From positions 1 through 55,588 of the forward strand of contig UCKS01000020.1 in assembly GCA_900473045.1 (NCBI GenBank): 55,588 bases of DNA, given 5' to 3'. This DNA is from Hyphomicrobiales bacterium (GTDB lineage Bacteria > Pseudomonadota > Alphaproteobacteria > Rhizobiales > Rhizobiaceae). Positions within the stretch are counted from its first letter, which is position 1; every line of letters begins with the position of its first letter. The translations under genes and the position numbers were made by a program. Positions 16,063 to 26,739 of this stretch are shown here, piece after piece. Below the pieces are notes generated by a model. It searched no databases and was not told the origin of the DNA. It was given only the letters and a program-made list of their open reading frames with translations.

Positions 16063-17202
16063 ATGATCCGTTTACTTGCACCCAATCCCGTCCGTCTCAA
16101 CCTGCGCCGGGTGGCAATCGTGTTAACAGCCGTTTCGCAGCTGGCGGCCTGCGCTTCGCGTCCGGCGGATGCGGTTTTGCTGCCGTCGAGTGCCGCAGGT
16201 GGTGAAAGACAGATTAAGCTTCTAACAGCCACCGACAGAACGAAAGATGCGGATGGGCAGGGTTTTGCAAGCGGCCGTGCCCAGTCGATGGCGTTCGAGA
16301 CCTATTCGATCTCCATTCCTCCCACGCATCAGCCGTCGAAAATCGAATGGGCGAAGGGCAAGCCCAATGCCAAGCGCGACTTCGTGGTGACGAAGCGGAC
16401 CACCATCGACCGGCAGGCGTTTCTGGCTCAGGCGGGAATACCGGCCGCCGACGGCTCGGTCGGCCTGTTCGTTCACGGCTACAATTACAGCTATCAGGAG
16501 GGCCTGTTCCGGCTGGCGCAGATCGCTGCGGACGCAAACACCGGTTCGACGCCGGTCCTGTTTTCGTGGCCGTCGGAAGCCGCCGTGACCGGCTACGTGG
16601 CCGACAGGGACGCCGCTTTGTTTGCCCGGGACGACCTTGTGGCCGTCATCACCGGAATGTCGCGCCAGCCCAAGGTGAAAAAGTTCATCCTGTTCGGGCA
16701 TAGCATGGGCGGGTTCCTGATCATGGAAGCGCTGCGGCAGCTGAAGCTCGAGGGCCGTGGCGATGTGCTCGACAAGCTTGTCGTCATCCTGGCCGCACCC
16801 GACATCGATGCGGATGTCTTTCGCAAGCAACTGACGGTCATCGGACCGCTGAAGACACCGCTGACACTGTTTGTGTCCAAGGATGACAAGGCTTTGAGGA
16901 TTTCCAGCTTTCTCGGCGGCGAAAGACAGCGCGCCGGCAGACTGGATGTCGACGACCCCGTCGTCGAGGACGCCGCCGCGCGCTACGGCATCAAGGTGAT
17001 CGACATCACCTCGGTCAAGGCGGACGACAGCCTTGGTCACGACCGCTACGCCAACCTCGCTGCCATCGGCCCGCAGCTCGTTTCTCTCGAGAACCGCGAT
17101 GGGGTCTCATCCAGACAGACCGGCGCCTTCGTTTTCGATGCGGCAGCTTCCGTGGTTTCCAGCCCGTTCCGGCTGGCGAAAAGGGTTATCGCGGGGCAAT
17201 GA
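16063..17202 (+). CDS. lipoprotein alpha/beta hydrolase (DUF900 type)
   Basis: A 379-aa envelope-anchored hydrolase. From the ATG at 16063 a lipoprotein signal runs to the lipobox LAAC (Cys 29). An upstream ATG at 16033 has a better ribosome site (AAGG-CCGTC) but gives a long N region. The esterase core has oxyanion-side GLFVHGYNYSYQEGLFR, the nucleophile elbow in LFGHSMGGFLIMEAL, an acidic residue in AAPDIDADVF, and a late His in SLGHDRYANL. This pattern is DUF900-like (predicted serine hydrolases). The natural substrate is unknown. It stands alone between divergent and convergent neighbours. Confidence 0.8.
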   Translation: MIRLLAPNPVRLNLRRVAIVLTAVSQLAACASRPADAVLLPSSAAGGERQIKLLTATDRTKDADGQGFASGRAQSMAFETYSISIPPTHQPSKIEWAKGKPNAKRDFVVTKRTTIDRQAFLAQAGIPAADGSVGLFVHGYNYSYQEGLFRLAQIAADANTGSTPVLFSWPSEAAVTGYVADRDAALFARDDLVAVITGMSRQPKVKKFILFGHSMGGFLIMEALRQLKLEGRGDVLDKLVVILAAPDIDADVFRKQLTVIGPLKTPLTLFVSKDDKALRISSFLGGERQRAGRLDVDDPVVEDAAARYGIKVIDITSVKADDSLGHDRYANLAAIGPQLVSLENRDGVSSRQTGAFVFDAAASVVSSPFRLAKRVIAGQ

Positions 17203-17222
17203 TCTGACATTGTAGCCGATGA

Positions 17223-17256
17223 CAGGCGGCGGCGGCTTGCTAAAAACCGCCGCCTG
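17223..17256. terminator. bidirectional hairpin between convergent genes
   Basis: CAGGCGGCGG and CCGCCGCCTG form a perfect 10-bp stem around a 14-base loop. It sits between the 3' ends of the hydrolase gene and metH. T-runs are short, so efficiency is uncertain. Confidence 0.5.
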
Positions 17257-17273
17257 CCGTGAGCCCAACGCCG

Positions 17274-20200
17274 CTATTCCGCCGCTTCCGCCCTTGGCAC
17301 TGGCACATAGTTCAATATCGGCCCCAGCCAGCGTTCGACCTCACCGACCGGCATATCCTTGCGCGCGGCATAGTCCTCGACCTGATCGCGCTCGACCTTG
17401 GCGACACCGAAATAGTAGGCGTCGGGGTGGCCGATATAGATGCCGGAGACGGAGGAGCCGGGCCACATGGCGAAGCTTTCCGTCAGGGTCACACCGATTT
17501 CGTCTTCGGCTTTCAAAAGATCGAATAGCGTTGCCTTTTCGGTATGATCCGGCTGCGCCGGGTAACCGGGTGCAGGCCGGATGCCGGCATAGGGTTCACC
17601 GGCCAACTCGCCTGGAGCGAAAGTCTCGTTCGCCGCATAGCCCCAGAGTTCCTTGCGGACATATTCGTGCATGCGCTCGGCAAAGGCCTCGGCAAACCGG
17701 TCGGCAAGCGCCTTGACCATGATAGACGAATAATCGTCATTGGCCCGCTCGAAGCGCTCGGCAATCGCCACTTCCTCGATGCCGGCGGTAACGACGAAAC
17801 CACCGAGATAATCGTGCTTGCCGCTATCGACAGGCGCGACAAAATCCGACAGCGCGACGTTCGGGCGGCCATCGCGCTTGGCCATCTGCTGGCGCAGCGT
17901 GAAGAAGGTGGCACGCTCTGTTGCGCGGGTTTCGTCCGTGAACAGGCGGATATCGTCACCGACGACGCCGGCCGGCCAGAAGCCGACGACGGCTTTTGGC
18001 GCGAACCATTTTTCCGCGATGACCTTGGCCAGCATCGCCTGCGCATCGGCAAAGAGTGCACGGGCGGCTTCGCCCTGGCGTTCGTCGTTGAGGATTTTCG
18101 GGTAGACGCCCTTCATCTCCCAGGTCTGGAAGAACGGGGTCCAGTCGATATATTCAGCCAGTTCCGCAAGATCCCAGTTCTGGAAAACCCGGGTACCGAG
18201 GAAAGACGGCGTTTTCGGCTGGTAGGTATCCCAATCGACTTTTTGGGCATTGGCGCGGGCCTTTGCGAGTGGCAGGCGCTGCTTTTCCAGCTCGTTGCGC
18301 GCATGCGCATCCGCAACCTTCTTGTATTCGGCCCGCACAGTATCGATGTAGCCGCCCTTCATTTCCGGCGACAGCAGGCTGGAAACCACGCCGACGGCGC
18401 GGCTGGCGTCGGTGACATAGATCGCCTGCCCCTGGTTGTAGCGCGGGTGGATCTTGACCGCTGTGTGGACACGGCTGGTCGTCGCGCCGCCGATCAACAG
18501 CGGAATATTGAACCCTTCGCGCTCCATTTCGGCCGCCACATGCGCCATCTCGTCGAGCGAGGGCGTGATCAGCCCGGAAAGGCCGATGATATCGACTTGT
18601 CTTTCACGCGCGACCTCGAGGATTTTTGCAGAGGGCACCATGACGCCAAGATCGATGATTTCGTAGTCGTTGCAGGCCAGAACGACGCCAACGATATTCT
18701 TGCCGATATCGTGAACGTCGCCTTTCACCGTCGCCATCAGCACCTTGCCGGCACTCTTGCGCTCGCCAAGGCCACCACCGGCCAGCCGTTCGGCTTCCAT
18801 GTAGGGCAAGAGAATGGCAACCGCCTGCTTCATCACGCGGGCTGATTTTACCACTTGCGGCAGGAACATCTTGCCCGCCCCGAAGAGATCGCCGACGACG
18901 TTCATCCCCGCCATCAGCGGGCCTTCGATAACGTGCAGCGGCCGCTCGGCATTCTGGCGGGCTTCCTCGGTGTCGGCCTCGATGAACTCGGTGATACCGT
19001 TGACCAGCGCATGTTCAAGCCGCTTTTCGACAACCCATTCGCGCCATTTCAGGTCCCGTTCCTTGGCTTCCTTGCCGGCGGTGCCCTTGAAGCGTTCGGC
19101 CAGTTCCAGCATGCGCTCGGTCGAATCGGCGCGGCGGTTGAGAACGACGTCCTCGCAGGCTTCCTTCAGCTCTGGCTCGATCTGGTCATAGACCACCAGC
19201 TGACCGGCATTGACGATACCCATGTCCATGCCGGCCTGGATGGCGTGGTAGAGGAACACGGCATGCATCGCCTCACGCACCGGCTCATTGCCGCGGAAGG
19301 AGAAGGACAGGTTGGAGACGCCGCCGGAAATATGCACATGCGGCAACGTTGCGATGATCTCGCGCGTCGCCTCGATGAAATCGACGCCGTAATTGTTGTG
19401 TTCCTCGATGCCGGTGGCGACCGCAAAGACGTTCGGGTCAAAGACGATGTCCTCGGGCGAAAAATTGGCCTGCTCCGTCAGAAGCTTGTAGACGCGGGTG
19501 CAAATCTCGACCTTGCGGGCCTGCGTATCCGCCTGCCCCTGTTCGTCGAACGCCATGACCACGACGGCGGCGCCATAGGCGCGGCAAAGCCTTGCGTGAT
19601 GCAAAAAGGCTTCCTCGCCTTCCTTCATCGAGATCGAGTTGACCAGCGGCTTGCCCTGGACGCATTTCAGGCCGGCCTCGATGATCTCCCATTTGGAACT
19701 ATCGATCATCACGGGAACGCGGGCGATATCCGGTTCGGCGGCGATCAGGTTGAGGAACTCGACCATCGCCTGCTTCGAATCGATCAGGCCTTCGTCCATG
19801 TTGATGTCGATGATCTGGGCGCCATTGGCCACCTGATCGCGGGCGACATCGAGCGCCGCCGCATAATCGCCAGCTGTGATCAGCTTGCGGAACTTGGCAG
19901 AACCGGTGACGTTGGTGCGTTCGCCGACATTGACGAAGGGGATGTCCTTGGTCAGCGTGAACGGCTCCAGGCCGGACAGCTTCATCAGCCGTGGCACGTC
20001 GGGGATTTCGCGGGGGGCATGTTTGGCAACAGCCTGCGCGATCGCCCGGATATGGGCAGGCGTCGAGCCGCAGCAGCCGCCAACGATGTTGACCAGGCCT
20101 TCGCGGGCAAAGCCCTCGATCTGGGCAGCCATTTCGTCCGGCGTTTCATCATACTGACCGAACTCGTTGGGCAGTCCGGCATTCGGATAGGCGCAGACGA

Positions 20201-21047
20201 ACGTGTCGGCGACGCTGGAGATTTCAGCCAGGTGCGCGCGCATGGCGTTGGCGCCAAGCGCGCAGTTGAGGCCGATGGTGAAGGGGTCGGCATGGCGCAC
20301 CGAGTGCCAGAACGCGGTCGGCGTCTGGCCCGACAGCGTGCGGCCGGAAAGGTCGGTGATCGTGCCGGAGATCATCACCGGCAGGCGGATGCCCATCTCG
20401 AGAAACACTTCCTCGGTGGCAAAGATCGCCGCCTTGGCGTTCAGCGTATCGAAAATGGTTTCGATCAGAACGATATCCGTGCCACCGTCGATCAGGCCGC
20501 GCAGCTGCTCGGCATAGGCGATGCGAAGGTCATCAAAAGAGACGGCGCGAAAACCCGGATTGTTGACGTCAGGTGAGATCGACGCCGTGCGGTTGGTCGG
20601 GCCGAGCGCACCGGCCACGAAGCGGCGCTTGCCATCGACCTGCTGCGCCCGCAATCCGGCGCGGCGCGCAAGACGCGCGCCGTCACGGTTCAGTTCATAG
20701 ACCATCGCCTCCATGCCGTAATCGGCCTGGGCAATCGAGGTCGAGGAAAACGTGTTGGTCTCGAGAATATCGGCGCCGGCGATGGCGTAGTTGTAGTGGA
20801 TTTCCTCGATCGCACCCGGCTGGGTCAGCGTCAGAAGGTCGTTATTGCCCTGCAGATGACATTCGCAAGCACCGAAGCGGTCGCCGCGAAAGTGGTCTTC
20901 GCCAAGCCCGAGCTGCTGGATTTCCGTGCCCATCGCGCCATCCATGATCAGGATGCGTTCGCGGGCCGCCGCTTTCAGCGCGGCCATGACTTCGGACCCA
21001 TCCGGCTTGGGTAAAACGGCACCGAAAAGTGCATCAATGGCGGACAT
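17274..21047 (-). CDS. metH: cobalamin-dependent methionine synthase
   Basis: A 1257-aa cytoplasmic enzyme transferring methyl from 5-methyltetrahydrofolate to homocysteine through cobalamin. The full four-module layout is present. The homocysteine domain (about 30-345) has zinc cysteines in NCALGAN and GGCCGST. The pterin domain covers about 370-630. The cobalamin cap and binding domain has the DVHDIG motif at about 777-782. The activation domain (about 920 to the end, [14 protein letters not shown]) binds S-adenosylmethionine. Length equals the usual 1220-1260. The ATG at 21047 follows GGGAGATTTCCC. A 20-bp palindrome lies 49-68 bp upstream. Confidence 0.97.
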   Translation of the reverse strand: MSAIDALFGAVLPKPDGSEVMAALKAAARERILIMDGAMGTEIQQLGLGEDHFRGDRFGACECHLQGNNDLLTLTQPGAIEEIHYNYAIAGADILETNTFSSTSIAQADYGMEAMVYELNRDGARLARRAGLRAQQVDGKRRFVAGALGPTNRTASISPDVNNPGFRAVSFDDLRIAYAEQLRGLIDGGTDIVLIETIFDTLNAKAAIFATEEVFLEMGIRLPVMISGTITDLSGRTLSGQTPTAFWHSVRHADPFTIGLNCALGANAMRAHLAEISSVADTFVCAYPNAGLPNEFGQYDETPDEMAAQIEGFAREGLVNIVGGCCGSTPAHIRAIAQAVAKHAPREIPDVPRLMKLSGLEPFTLTKDIPFVNVGERTNVTGSAKFRKLITAGDYAAALDVARDQVANGAQIIDINMDEGLIDSKQAMVEFLNLIAAEPDIARVPVMIDSSKWEIIEAGLKCVQGKPLVNSISMKEGEEAFLHHARLCRAYGAAVVVMAFDEQGQADTQARKVEICTRVYKLLTEQANFSPEDIVFDPNVFAVATGIEEHNNYGVDFIEATREIIATLPHVHISGGVSNLSFSFRGNEPVREAMHAVFLYHAIQAGMDMGIVNAGQLVVYDQIEPELKEACEDVVLNRRADSTERMLELAERFKGTAGKEAKERDLKWREWVVEKRLEHALVNGITEFIEADTEEARQNAERPLHVIEGPLMAGMNVVGDLFGAGKMFLPQVVKSARVMKQAVAILLPYMEAERLAGGGLGERKSAGKVLMATVKGDVHDIGKNIVGVVLACNDYEIIDLGVMVPSAKILEVARERQVDIIGLSGLITPSLDEMAHVAAEMEREGFNIPLLIGGATTSRVHTAVKIHPRYNQGQAIYVTDASRAVGVVSSLLSPEMKGGYIDTVRAEYKKVADAHARNELEKQRLPLAKARANAQKVDWDTYQPKTPSFLGTRVFQNWDLAELAEYIDWTPFFQTWEMKGVYPKILNDERQGEAARALFADAQAMLAKVIAEKWFAPKAVVGFWPAGVVGDDIRLFTDETRATERATFFTLRQQMAKRDGRPNVALSDFVAPVDSGKHDYLGGFVVTAGIEEVAIAERFERANDDYSSIMVKALADRFAEAFAERMHEYVRKELWGYAANETFAPGELAGEPYAGIRPAPGYPAQPDHTEKATLFDLLKAEDEIGVTLTESFAMWPGSSVSGIYIGHPDAYYFGVAKVERDQVEDYAARKDMPVGEVERWLGPILNYVPVPRAEAAE

Positions 21048-21095
21048 GGGAAATCTCCCGTTCTGAAAACGACAACAAACTGCAAACCAGAGATC

Positions 21096-21115
21096 ACATA
21101 AAGATATCTTTATGT
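21096..21115. promoter_or_regulatory. 20-bp perfect palindrome upstream of metH
   Basis: The half-site ACATAAAGAT is followed directly by its reverse complement. It lies 49 bp before the metH start, where an operator would overlap the promoter. AT-rich palindromes of this size fit ArsR-family regulators that control methionine-cycle genes. That family assignment is inference. Confidence 0.6.
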
Positions 21116-21155
21116 CAATATATGAGTTCGTTATTTGATCGCCTTGGAAACAAGG

Positions 21156-21182
21156 CGGCCCGCCTCTGCTTGAGCCGGGCCG
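21156..21182 (-). terminator. possible terminator after the epimerase gene
   Basis: CGGCCCG and CGGGCCG form a 7-bp GC-rich stem with a 13-base loop, 29-55 bp after the epimerase stop on the minus strand. The T-tract after it is weak (CCTTGTTT). Confidence 0.35.
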
Positions 21183-21210
21183 TTTGAAAAAAGTGAGCAG
21201 ATATATCGGC

Positions 21211-22392
21211 TTACAACCGCTTCAGGCAGTCGTCCAATTCATAGATGGCGCACAGGATATGGTAAAAGCTGCTGGCCGGCGCCGGTTCGTCGACGAAGGA
21301 TCCGTCAGCCTTCTGTTTGTCGCGCCAGAGGCCTTCGACCGGCGTATCGAGAAAGCTCTGCAAGGCGGTTGCGGCGCGAACGGCCGATCGCAGGTAACGT
21401 TCCCGCTCCTCACCCTGCGTCAGCGCTGCGAAATGGATTGCCGACTTCAGCCATTCCGTCTGCGGCCACAACCGGGCAATCGGATCGACAACCGAAAAAT
21501 CATCCAACAGCGTCATGACGGCCACGTCGCGTGGCTGGGCAATGCCATATTGCTCGCCGATTTCAAACAGCCGCCGGGCTTTGACCAAACCATCGGCATT
21601 GCCGCGCCGCTCGGCCCAGCGCAACAGAAGCCAGGCCCATTCGAACTGGTGGCCCGGCTCGACGATGCGGCCCTGGTCGCCGGATATCGGTGCCCAGTCG
21701 TGATCGAAGAATTCACGCAACGCGCCGGTTTCCCGGTCGATGAAATGCTCCATGCAGAGGAAGGCGATCTCATCGGCCAGATTGGTCCAGGCCATCGTAT
21801 CGAACCCGCCCACCGTCTCGCTGGCAAGGCATGCCTCGAACAGGTGCATATGCGGGTTGGAGCCGAGCGGCAGGCGGGGAGGATTGTCTTCCTCGAACCC
21901 CATCGAGGGATGTTTGCAATGGGCCTCGAGCCGGTCGCGCAACGCATTGCTGCGGTCGATCATCTCCGCCTTGCGGCCGGGAAACACCTGCGCCAGATAA
22001 GCGAAAGCCAACAGCGCGAAGGCCTGATTGTAGAGATCGAACGACGCATCGATCAGATTGCCGTCCGCATCCGCCAGCGCGCCATAGAAGCCGCTTGGCT
22101 GCAGATAGACCCGATCGAAATAGGCAAGGCCATCGGTAGCAGGCGTCTGCCAGTCGCCGGGCCAACCACGTCGCCCGGCTTCCGCAAAGCAATAGACCTG
22201 GCGTGGTTGGACGCGCGAACGGCGGTTGGCCCGCGTCGGCTGACCCGCCATGTCGATCGTTTCGACGAAGCCGCCGCCTGTCGCATCAAAGCCCTTGTCC
22301 CGCCAGAGCGGCAGCGCCTTTTCGGAAAGCCATTCGTTCAGTTTCGCGGAAAAACCGGCAATATCCATTGGCATCTGTCCGTCCACTCTCAT
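21211..22392 (-). CDS. AGE-family epimerase/isomerase (ManA-like sugar isomerase)
   Basis: A 393-aa (alpha/alpha)6-barrel protein of the N-acylglucosamine 2-epimerase / mannose isomerase family. Landmarks are [16 protein letters not shown] near residue 57, the central NPHMHLFEA, and [15 protein letters not shown], which carry the conserved active-site His and Glu residues. Its ATG at 22392 overlaps the stop of the UPF0303 gene as ATGA, so translation is probably coupled. With the ROK kinase upstream it likely channels a free hexose (mannose, fructose or an N-acylhexosamine) into phosphorylated metabolism. Exact specificity is not determinable here. Confidence 0.85.
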   Translation of the reverse strand: MRVDGQMPMDIAGFSAKLNEWLSEKALPLWRDKGFDATGGGFVETIDMAGQPTRANRRSRVQPRQVYCFAEAGRRGWPGDWQTPATDGLAYFDRVYLQPSGFYGALADADGNLIDASFDLYNQAFALLAFAYLAQVFPGRKAEMIDRSNALRDRLEAHCKHPSMGFEEDNPPRLPLGSNPHMHLFEACLASETVGGFDTMAWTNLADEIAFLCMEHFIDRETGALREFFDHDWAPISGDQGRIVEPGHQFEWAWLLLRWAERRGNADGLVKARRLFEIGEQYGIAQPRDVAVMTLLDDFSVVDPIARLWPQTEWLKSAIHFAALTQGEERERYLRSAVRAATALQSFLDTPVEGLWRDKQKADGSFVDEPAPASSFYHILCAIYELDDCLKRL

Positions 22393-22883
22393 TCGCCGAG
22401 CTTGAGCCCGCCAAGATCCTTGCCGAGAAGCTGGGCAAGCGCTTCAACGACCATGATGTGATCGTCGCGCTGCGGCAAGCCCGAAACGGTGACCGCGCCG
22501 ATACAGCCGGTGCCCTTGACGACAATCGGGAAACTGCCGCCATGCGGCGCGAACTCGGCGTCCGGCAGGCCGAACTTGGCGGTGATATCGGTACCTTGTT
22601 TGGCAAGGGAAAGACCGACGGCATAGCTGCTTTTGAGGAAACGAAAGACGCAATTGCGCTTGCGGCGCACCCAGTTCGGATTGTCCGGCGTCGAGCCTTC
22701 CAGCGCCGTGTAGAACACCGGCATGGAAAACAGCGTTACATCGATGACAACGCCGAGCTTGCGCTCCACCGCCATCTCGCGCAGCAACGATCCCAGCGCC
22801 CAGCCCGTCTCCAGACCGAAACTGTCGAATTGTAATTCGTTTTCCTGAAGGGCAATCCGCTCCAGATCCGCGTCGATACTCAT
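22389..22883 (-). CDS. UPF0303 family protein (heme-degrading-domain / HbpS-like fold)
   Basis: A 164-aa protein. The ATG at 22883 (MSIDADLERIALQ) is chosen because GGGAGAGCGGA precedes it; a longer frame from 22988 runs back into the kinase gene. The C-terminal half FAPHGGSFPIVVKGTGCIGAVTVSGLPQRDDHIMVVEAL is the typical UPF0303 / GlcG-HbpS fold signature. Members are often annotated as heme-degrading domain proteins, but a role in sugar metabolism is more likely from the operon. It starts 19 bp after the ROK kinase stop and overlaps the epimerase start. Confidence 0.85.
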   Translation of the reverse strand: MSIDADLERIALQENELQFDSFGLETGWALGSLLREMAVERKLGVVIDVTLFSMPVFYTALEGSTPDNPNWVRRKRNCVFRFLKSSYAVGLSLAKQGTDITAKFGLPDAEFAPHGGSFPIVVKGTGCIGAVTVSGLPQRDDHIMVVEALAQLLGKDLGGLKLGE

Positions 22884-22902
22884 TCCGCTCTCCCTTGTCT
22901 TT

Positions 22903-23799
22903 TTAGTCGTTCCAGAGCCATGCGGCACCGCGCACGCCGGAACTGTCACCATGCACAGCCTTGCGGATCGGCGTCTCGAAACTGTCACCGAAAATGTACT
23001 TGACGATCAGGTCCGGCAATTCGTCGTAGATCTCGTCGACATTCGACATGCCGCCGCCGAGCACGAAGACATCCGGATCGACAATATTGGTCAAAAGCGC
23101 CAGACTGCGGGCGAGCCGGTCGACAAAGCGGTCGTAGACACCGGTCGCCACCGGCTCGCCATTGCGCTTGTCGGCGATGATGTCGCGGCCGCGCCGCTCA
23201 ACGCCCGTGTTCAGACGATAATCGAGCTCCACGCCGGTACCGCAGGCATACATGTCGAGGCAGCCATGTTTGCCGCACCAGCATTTGTGGCCGGGATATT
23301 CTTGCCTGGTCATCCAGGGCAACGGATAGTGGCCGATTTCTGCGGCAATGCCCTGATAGCCGGCATGGACATGCTTGCCGATCGCCAACCCGCCGCCATG
23401 ACCGGTCCCGACAATCACGCCGAACACCGTATGCGCGTCCTTGCCGGCACCGTCGACGGCTTCCGAGATCGCCAGACAATTGGCGTCATTGGCAAGCCGG
23501 ACCTCGCGGCCAAGCGCTGCGGCAAGATCGCGCCCGAGCGGCTGGCCGTTCAAAAGCACGGCATTCGAGTTTCGCACGATGCCGGTGCGCGGATTGGGGC
23601 TGCCGGGAATACCGATACCGATCGTGCCCGTTTCGCCGGCCGTCTGCTCGGCGGCCGCGACAAGCTCCTGTACGGCGCGGATGCAGGCATCATAGCCGCT
23701 GGTCGGCGTGGCGATGCGATGCCTTGCCCGCGTTGCGCCATCGCGATCGAGCGCGATGACTTCCATTTTCGTACCGCCCCAATCAATTCCAATGAACAT
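22903..23799 (-). CDS. ROK-family sugar kinase
   Basis: A 298-aa cytoplasmic kinase. The N-terminal phosphate motif is GIDWGGTKMEV. The substrate site has LANDANCLAISEA and EIGHYPL. The ROK zinc motif appears as HKCWCGKHGCLDMYACGTG. The second ATP motif is VFVLGGGMSNV. The family phosphorylates glucose, fructose, mannose or N-acetylhexosamines. Members paired with ManA-like isomerases are usually fructokinase or mannokinase. It is the first gene of a three-gene operon; the ribosome site before the ATG is weak. Confidence 0.87.
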   Translation of the reverse strand: MFIGIDWGGTKMEVIALDRDGATRARHRIATPTSGYDACIRAVQELVAAAEQTAGETGTIGIGIPGSPNPRTGIVRNSNAVLLNGQPLGRDLAAALGREVRLANDANCLAISEAVDGAGKDAHTVFGVIVGTGHGGGLAIGKHVHAGYQGIAAEIGHYPLPWMTRQEYPGHKCWCGKHGCLDMYACGTGVELDYRLNTGVERRGRDIIADKRNGEPVATGVYDRFVDRLARSLALLTNIVDPDVFVLGGGMSNVDEIYDELPDLIVKYIFGDSFETPIRKAVHGDSSGVRGAAWLWND

Positions 23800-24017
23800 G
23801 CCGGATCAAACTCTATGGGTGTCGTTGTCAAGGCGGCGCCGTTACGGCCGGGTCTCCTCCCCGTTTCGCCGCATCCTGCTTAACATCGGAAAAGCATCGG
23901 GCGCCAGCCCCGGCCTGCGTCACGCACGTCAGAAAGGCCTGTTCGCAGAAAACCGCCAAAAACCACACCGGAAACACTTGGCTTCCGCGCCCACCTTTTG
24001 TAAGGGTTCTTCAGGCT

Positions 24018-24094
24018 GGTCCCATAGCTCAGCAGGATAGAGCGCAAGATTCCTAATCTTGAGGCCACTGGTTCGAATCCAGTTGGGATCACCA
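24018..24094 (+). tRNA. tRNA-Arg (anticodon CCT)
   Basis: A full cloverleaf is visible. The acceptor arm is GGTCCCA/TGGGATC, the D arm GCTC...GAGC, the anticodon arm CAAGA-TTCCTAA-TCTTG, and the T arm CTGGTTCGAATCCAG, with an encoded CCA end. The loop reads T-T-CCT-A-A, so it decodes AGG. No integrase gene or repeated tRNA 3' end is seen nearby, so it does not appear to be an occupied attachment site here. Confidence 0.96.
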
Positions 24095-24353
24095 CTTATC
24101 TTACCGCCATTATATTTCCGGGAAGACACACAACGGGACGAACCCGCCTCCTCCGTCCGGCAGGCAAGGCCCTCGTGCCGCGATTTCAAGTTCGGGCTAT
24201 GCGGCAAAATAGACACATCTATCAGCCTGCAATTGCAACGCCGCTCACTATTTTCATTGTCTTTATTCGCAGCGGGCAAGCCTCGTGACAGTATAGTTGG
24301 CGATAATTGTCTGTGTCGATTCCGATCGTGTATCAATGAGGGAGTATGCTGCC

Positions 24354-25328
24354 GTGAACAGACCAATGACCATCAAAGCACTGGCAGCTGTTGCCGTCCT
24401 TCTCTCCGCAACGTCTGGCATGGCGGCGGAGCGTGGGACAGGATTCTATCTGCTCGGCTCAAAAGGCCCCGCAGCCGGCATCGCACCCCCACCAGGCCTA
24501 TATTTCCAAAATGACATCTGGCTGTATGACGGCAGCCTGGGCGGCAATAAGCAGTTGCCGACAGGCGGAAAGCTCGCGGCTGGGGTCGAGGGACAGGCTG
24601 TGCTTGCCGCGCCGACCTTGCTCTGGGTACCGGAGGATGAGGTCCTGAACGGCCGCCTCGGTTTGGGATTGACCGTCCCATACGCCTGGATGAAGACGAA
24701 CGCAGATGTGACGATCGCCGGCCCGCTCGGCGGAGCAGCGACTGGTGAGGTCACAGACACCGTATTCACCATGGGAGACCCGCTGGTTAGCGCCAGTCTG
24801 GGTTGGGATGCCGGCAACCTGCACTGGCAGGTCGGTACCATCGTCAACGTGCCGATTGGCAATTACCAGGACGGCCAGATTTCCAATGTTGCCTTCCATC
24901 ACTGGGGCGCAGACGTCAACGCCGCGCTGACCTGGCTTGATCCGGCAAGCGGCTACGAACTGTCCGGTGCGCTTGGCATGACGTTCAACGCGGAAAATCC
25001 TGCGACGGACTACAGATCAGGCAACGAACTGCATTTCGAGTGGGCCGCCTTGAAACATTTCGGGCAGAAATGGGATCTGGGCCTGGTCGGTTACGCCTAT
25101 CGCCAGACCACGGGCGACAGCGGCGATGGTGCGCTACGCCCGTTCAAGGGCACGGCAAATGCGCTGGGCGCAACGATCGGCTGGAACTTCGCCGTTGCCG
25201 ACCAGCCGGTTTCCGCCCGCATCAAGTATTTCCATGAATTCGGTGTCAAGAACCGTGCGGAGGGCGATTCTGTCTTCCTGACGATCGCGCTGCCTCTGAA
25301 CAGTCCGAAAAAGAGCACCGCAGAGTGA
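24354..25328 (+). CDS. outer-membrane-type protein (Phenol_MetA_deg / SphA-like)
   Basis: A 324-aa protein with a signal peptide (MTIKALAAVAVLLSATSGMAA). Alternating amphipathic strands follow (LHWQVGTIVNVPIGNY, GYELSGALGMTFN, KWDLGLVGYAYRQTTGD, PVSARIKYFHEFGVKNR), typical of a beta-barrel of the MetA-pathway phenol-degradation family. The GTG at 24354 is preferred because GAGGGAG lies 9-15 bp upstream; an ATG at 24366 is the alternative. It is probably an outer-membrane channel for hydrophobic molecules. The name is by resemblance, and no degradation genes lie beside it. Confidence 0.7.
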   Translation: MNRPMTIKALAAVAVLLSATSGMAAERGTGFYLLGSKGPAAGIAPPPGLYFQNDIWLYDGSLGGNKQLPTGGKLAAGVEGQAVLAAPTLLWVPEDEVLNGRLGLGLTVPYAWMKTNADVTIAGPLGGAATGEVTDTVFTMGDPLVSASLGWDAGNLHWQVGTIVNVPIGNYQDGQISNVAFHHWGADVNAALTWLDPASGYELSGALGMTFNAENPATDYRSGNELHFEWAALKHFGQKWDLGLVGYAYRQTTGDSGDGALRPFKGTANALGATIGWNFAVADQPVSARIKYFHEFGVKNRAEGDSVFLTIALPLNSPKKSTAE

Positions 25329-25377
25329 GGCCGCCAAACTCGAAATAGTACGTCCGAAAACACAACCGCGAGCACAG

Positions 25378-26739
25378 TCAGCCGGCGCGCACAGCGGGCC
25401 TTTTGACCGCACGACGCCCGCCTTGCGGGTTGAGCTGGGGAAGCGGGGACACGGCGACGCTGCGCCCAGGAGCGCGAACCTTCTTCCGCCACGTCATGAG
25501 AACCTGCTTCAAGGCCGCTCGATCAAGTGCCGGATGGTCGCGATCCGCACCGAAGAGTTCACTCTCCAGTTTGCGGGTCTCCCTGGAGACGCCTTCATCT
25601 CCAGATGCCGATGCCCAGGCCGCTATCGATCCGTATCCTGCGGACCGTGTCCAGTCTTCAAGGCTACGGTAGATCGCGACGGGGTTGTCGGACTGGATAC
25701 AGACGATCAGCCGCTCGAATTTTTGCCGCTCGGAACTGCGGCGAGCATCGCGCAATGTTCGGAGCATTCTTCCCACCCAAGGCAGCAATTGGAAGAAGGC
25801 ATAGCCCGCAGCCGCCAAACCACCGATGGTCGCCAACACTATCAACACGACCTTTTTAGACAGCCAGGCTTGAGTACCCTGATGATCTTGCTGCTCCAAC
25901 CGGGGTGCCAGCCCTGTGGCCGCTGGAACGGATATCGCGACTTTCACGGGCTGAGCCGGAAGCGTTGCAATTTCATTGGCCTGCGTATCGATATCAAACC
26001 ACGGATACGACACGGCGGGGATCTCGAACGCACCTGCGGTCTCGGCGACATAGGTGATAGTTTCCGTCCGGGTGCTTCCCGTTGTCCGGTCCTCGGCCGC
26101 CACGCCGTCAGCGATCTGTGGAGACTTCGAATACTGTTTCAGGCCCTTGGCGGTCTCCACCGGGATGGCAGGGATCATCATCGCCTGGGTGCCTTCGGCA
26201 AACAGGTTGATCGTTCGAACCACAGCGTCACCAACCGTCAACCCCGATGGATCTCGATCAAACGACTGGGTTAACGTCAGGCCGCGCGCCGCAAAGACCA
26301 GCGTTGGCGCCGCGCCATCAGGCGTGCCCGCAACAGTAAAACTCACCTGTTGCAGAGACGTTTGACCGGGGACGGGTTTGCCGTCCTGCGAATAACCGAG
26401 CGTGATCACGGCCGGCGGCAGGGTGAACGTACCGGCTGCTTCAGGAACCACCGCATAGGTCCGGCGGATCCCGGCATATTGCACGCCATCGACCGTCTCC
26501 ACCATGTTCTGCGCGCGCTCATCCGACAGGGTCACGATTGCATTTGGCAAATCGAACAGCGGAAACTGCGGCGGCGCTGTGAAAAAATCCGGCACGAAGA
26601 CATCGACCGCAATCTCAACCTGCTGGCCAGGCACGATCGTGCCCTTGCCTTCAATAGCAACGCGCGTGAACGGTTCGGCGGCATAGGCCATTGATCCGAG
26701 TGTCAACCAGACTGCCATGACGGCGCGGAGCAGCATCAT
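25378..26739 (-). CDS. BatD-like protein
   Basis: A 453-aa envelope protein. It has a signal peptide (MMLLRAVMAVWLTLGSMAYA), about 290 residues of beta-rich repeats (VAIEGKGTIVPGQQVEIAVDVFVPDF), one membrane segment at about 300-322 and a cytoplasmic tail of about 125 residues. This is the BatD layout. The start overlaps the BatB stop by 4 bp (ATGA). It is the last gene of the MoxR/Bat run. In other bacteria Bat proteins affect aerotolerance and envelope stress. The biochemical role is unsettled. Confidence 0.85.
   Translation of the reverse strand: MMLLRAVMAVWLTLGSMAYAAEPFTRVAIEGKGTIVPGQQVEIAVDVFVPDFFTAPPQFPLFDLPNAIVTLSDERAQNMVETVDGVQYAGIRRTYAVVPEAAGTFTLPPAVITLGYSQDGKPVPGQTSLQQVSFTVAGTPDGAAPTLVFAARGLTLTQSFDRDPSGLTVGDAVVRTINLFAEGTQAMMIPAIPVETAKGLKQYSKSPQIADGVAAEDRTTGSTRTETITYVAETAGAFEIPAVSYPWFDIDTQANEIATLPAQPVKVAISVPAATGLAPRLEQQDHQGTQAWLSKKVVLIVLATIGGLAAAGYAFFQLLPWVGRMLRTLRDARRSSERQKFERLIVCIQSDNPVAIYRSLEDWTRSAGYGSIAAWASASGDEGVSRETRKLESELFGADRDHPALDRAALKQVLMTWRKKVRAPGRSVAVSPLPQLNPQGGRRAVKRPAVRAG

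Noticed and set aside
18855..20576. 573-codon plus-strand frame inside metH.
   Set aside because: It lies wholly within the unmistakable metH reading frame on the other strand and has no recognisable motif.
21048..21210. Cobalamin or S-adenosylmethionine riboswitch upstream of metH.
   Set aside because: The 163-bp gap has no conserved riboswitch core; the clear signals are a palindrome and a weak hairpin.
24018..24094. tRNA-Arg as an integration site for a mobile element.
   Set aside because: No integrase, no repeat of the tRNA 3' end and no compositional change beside it in this window.
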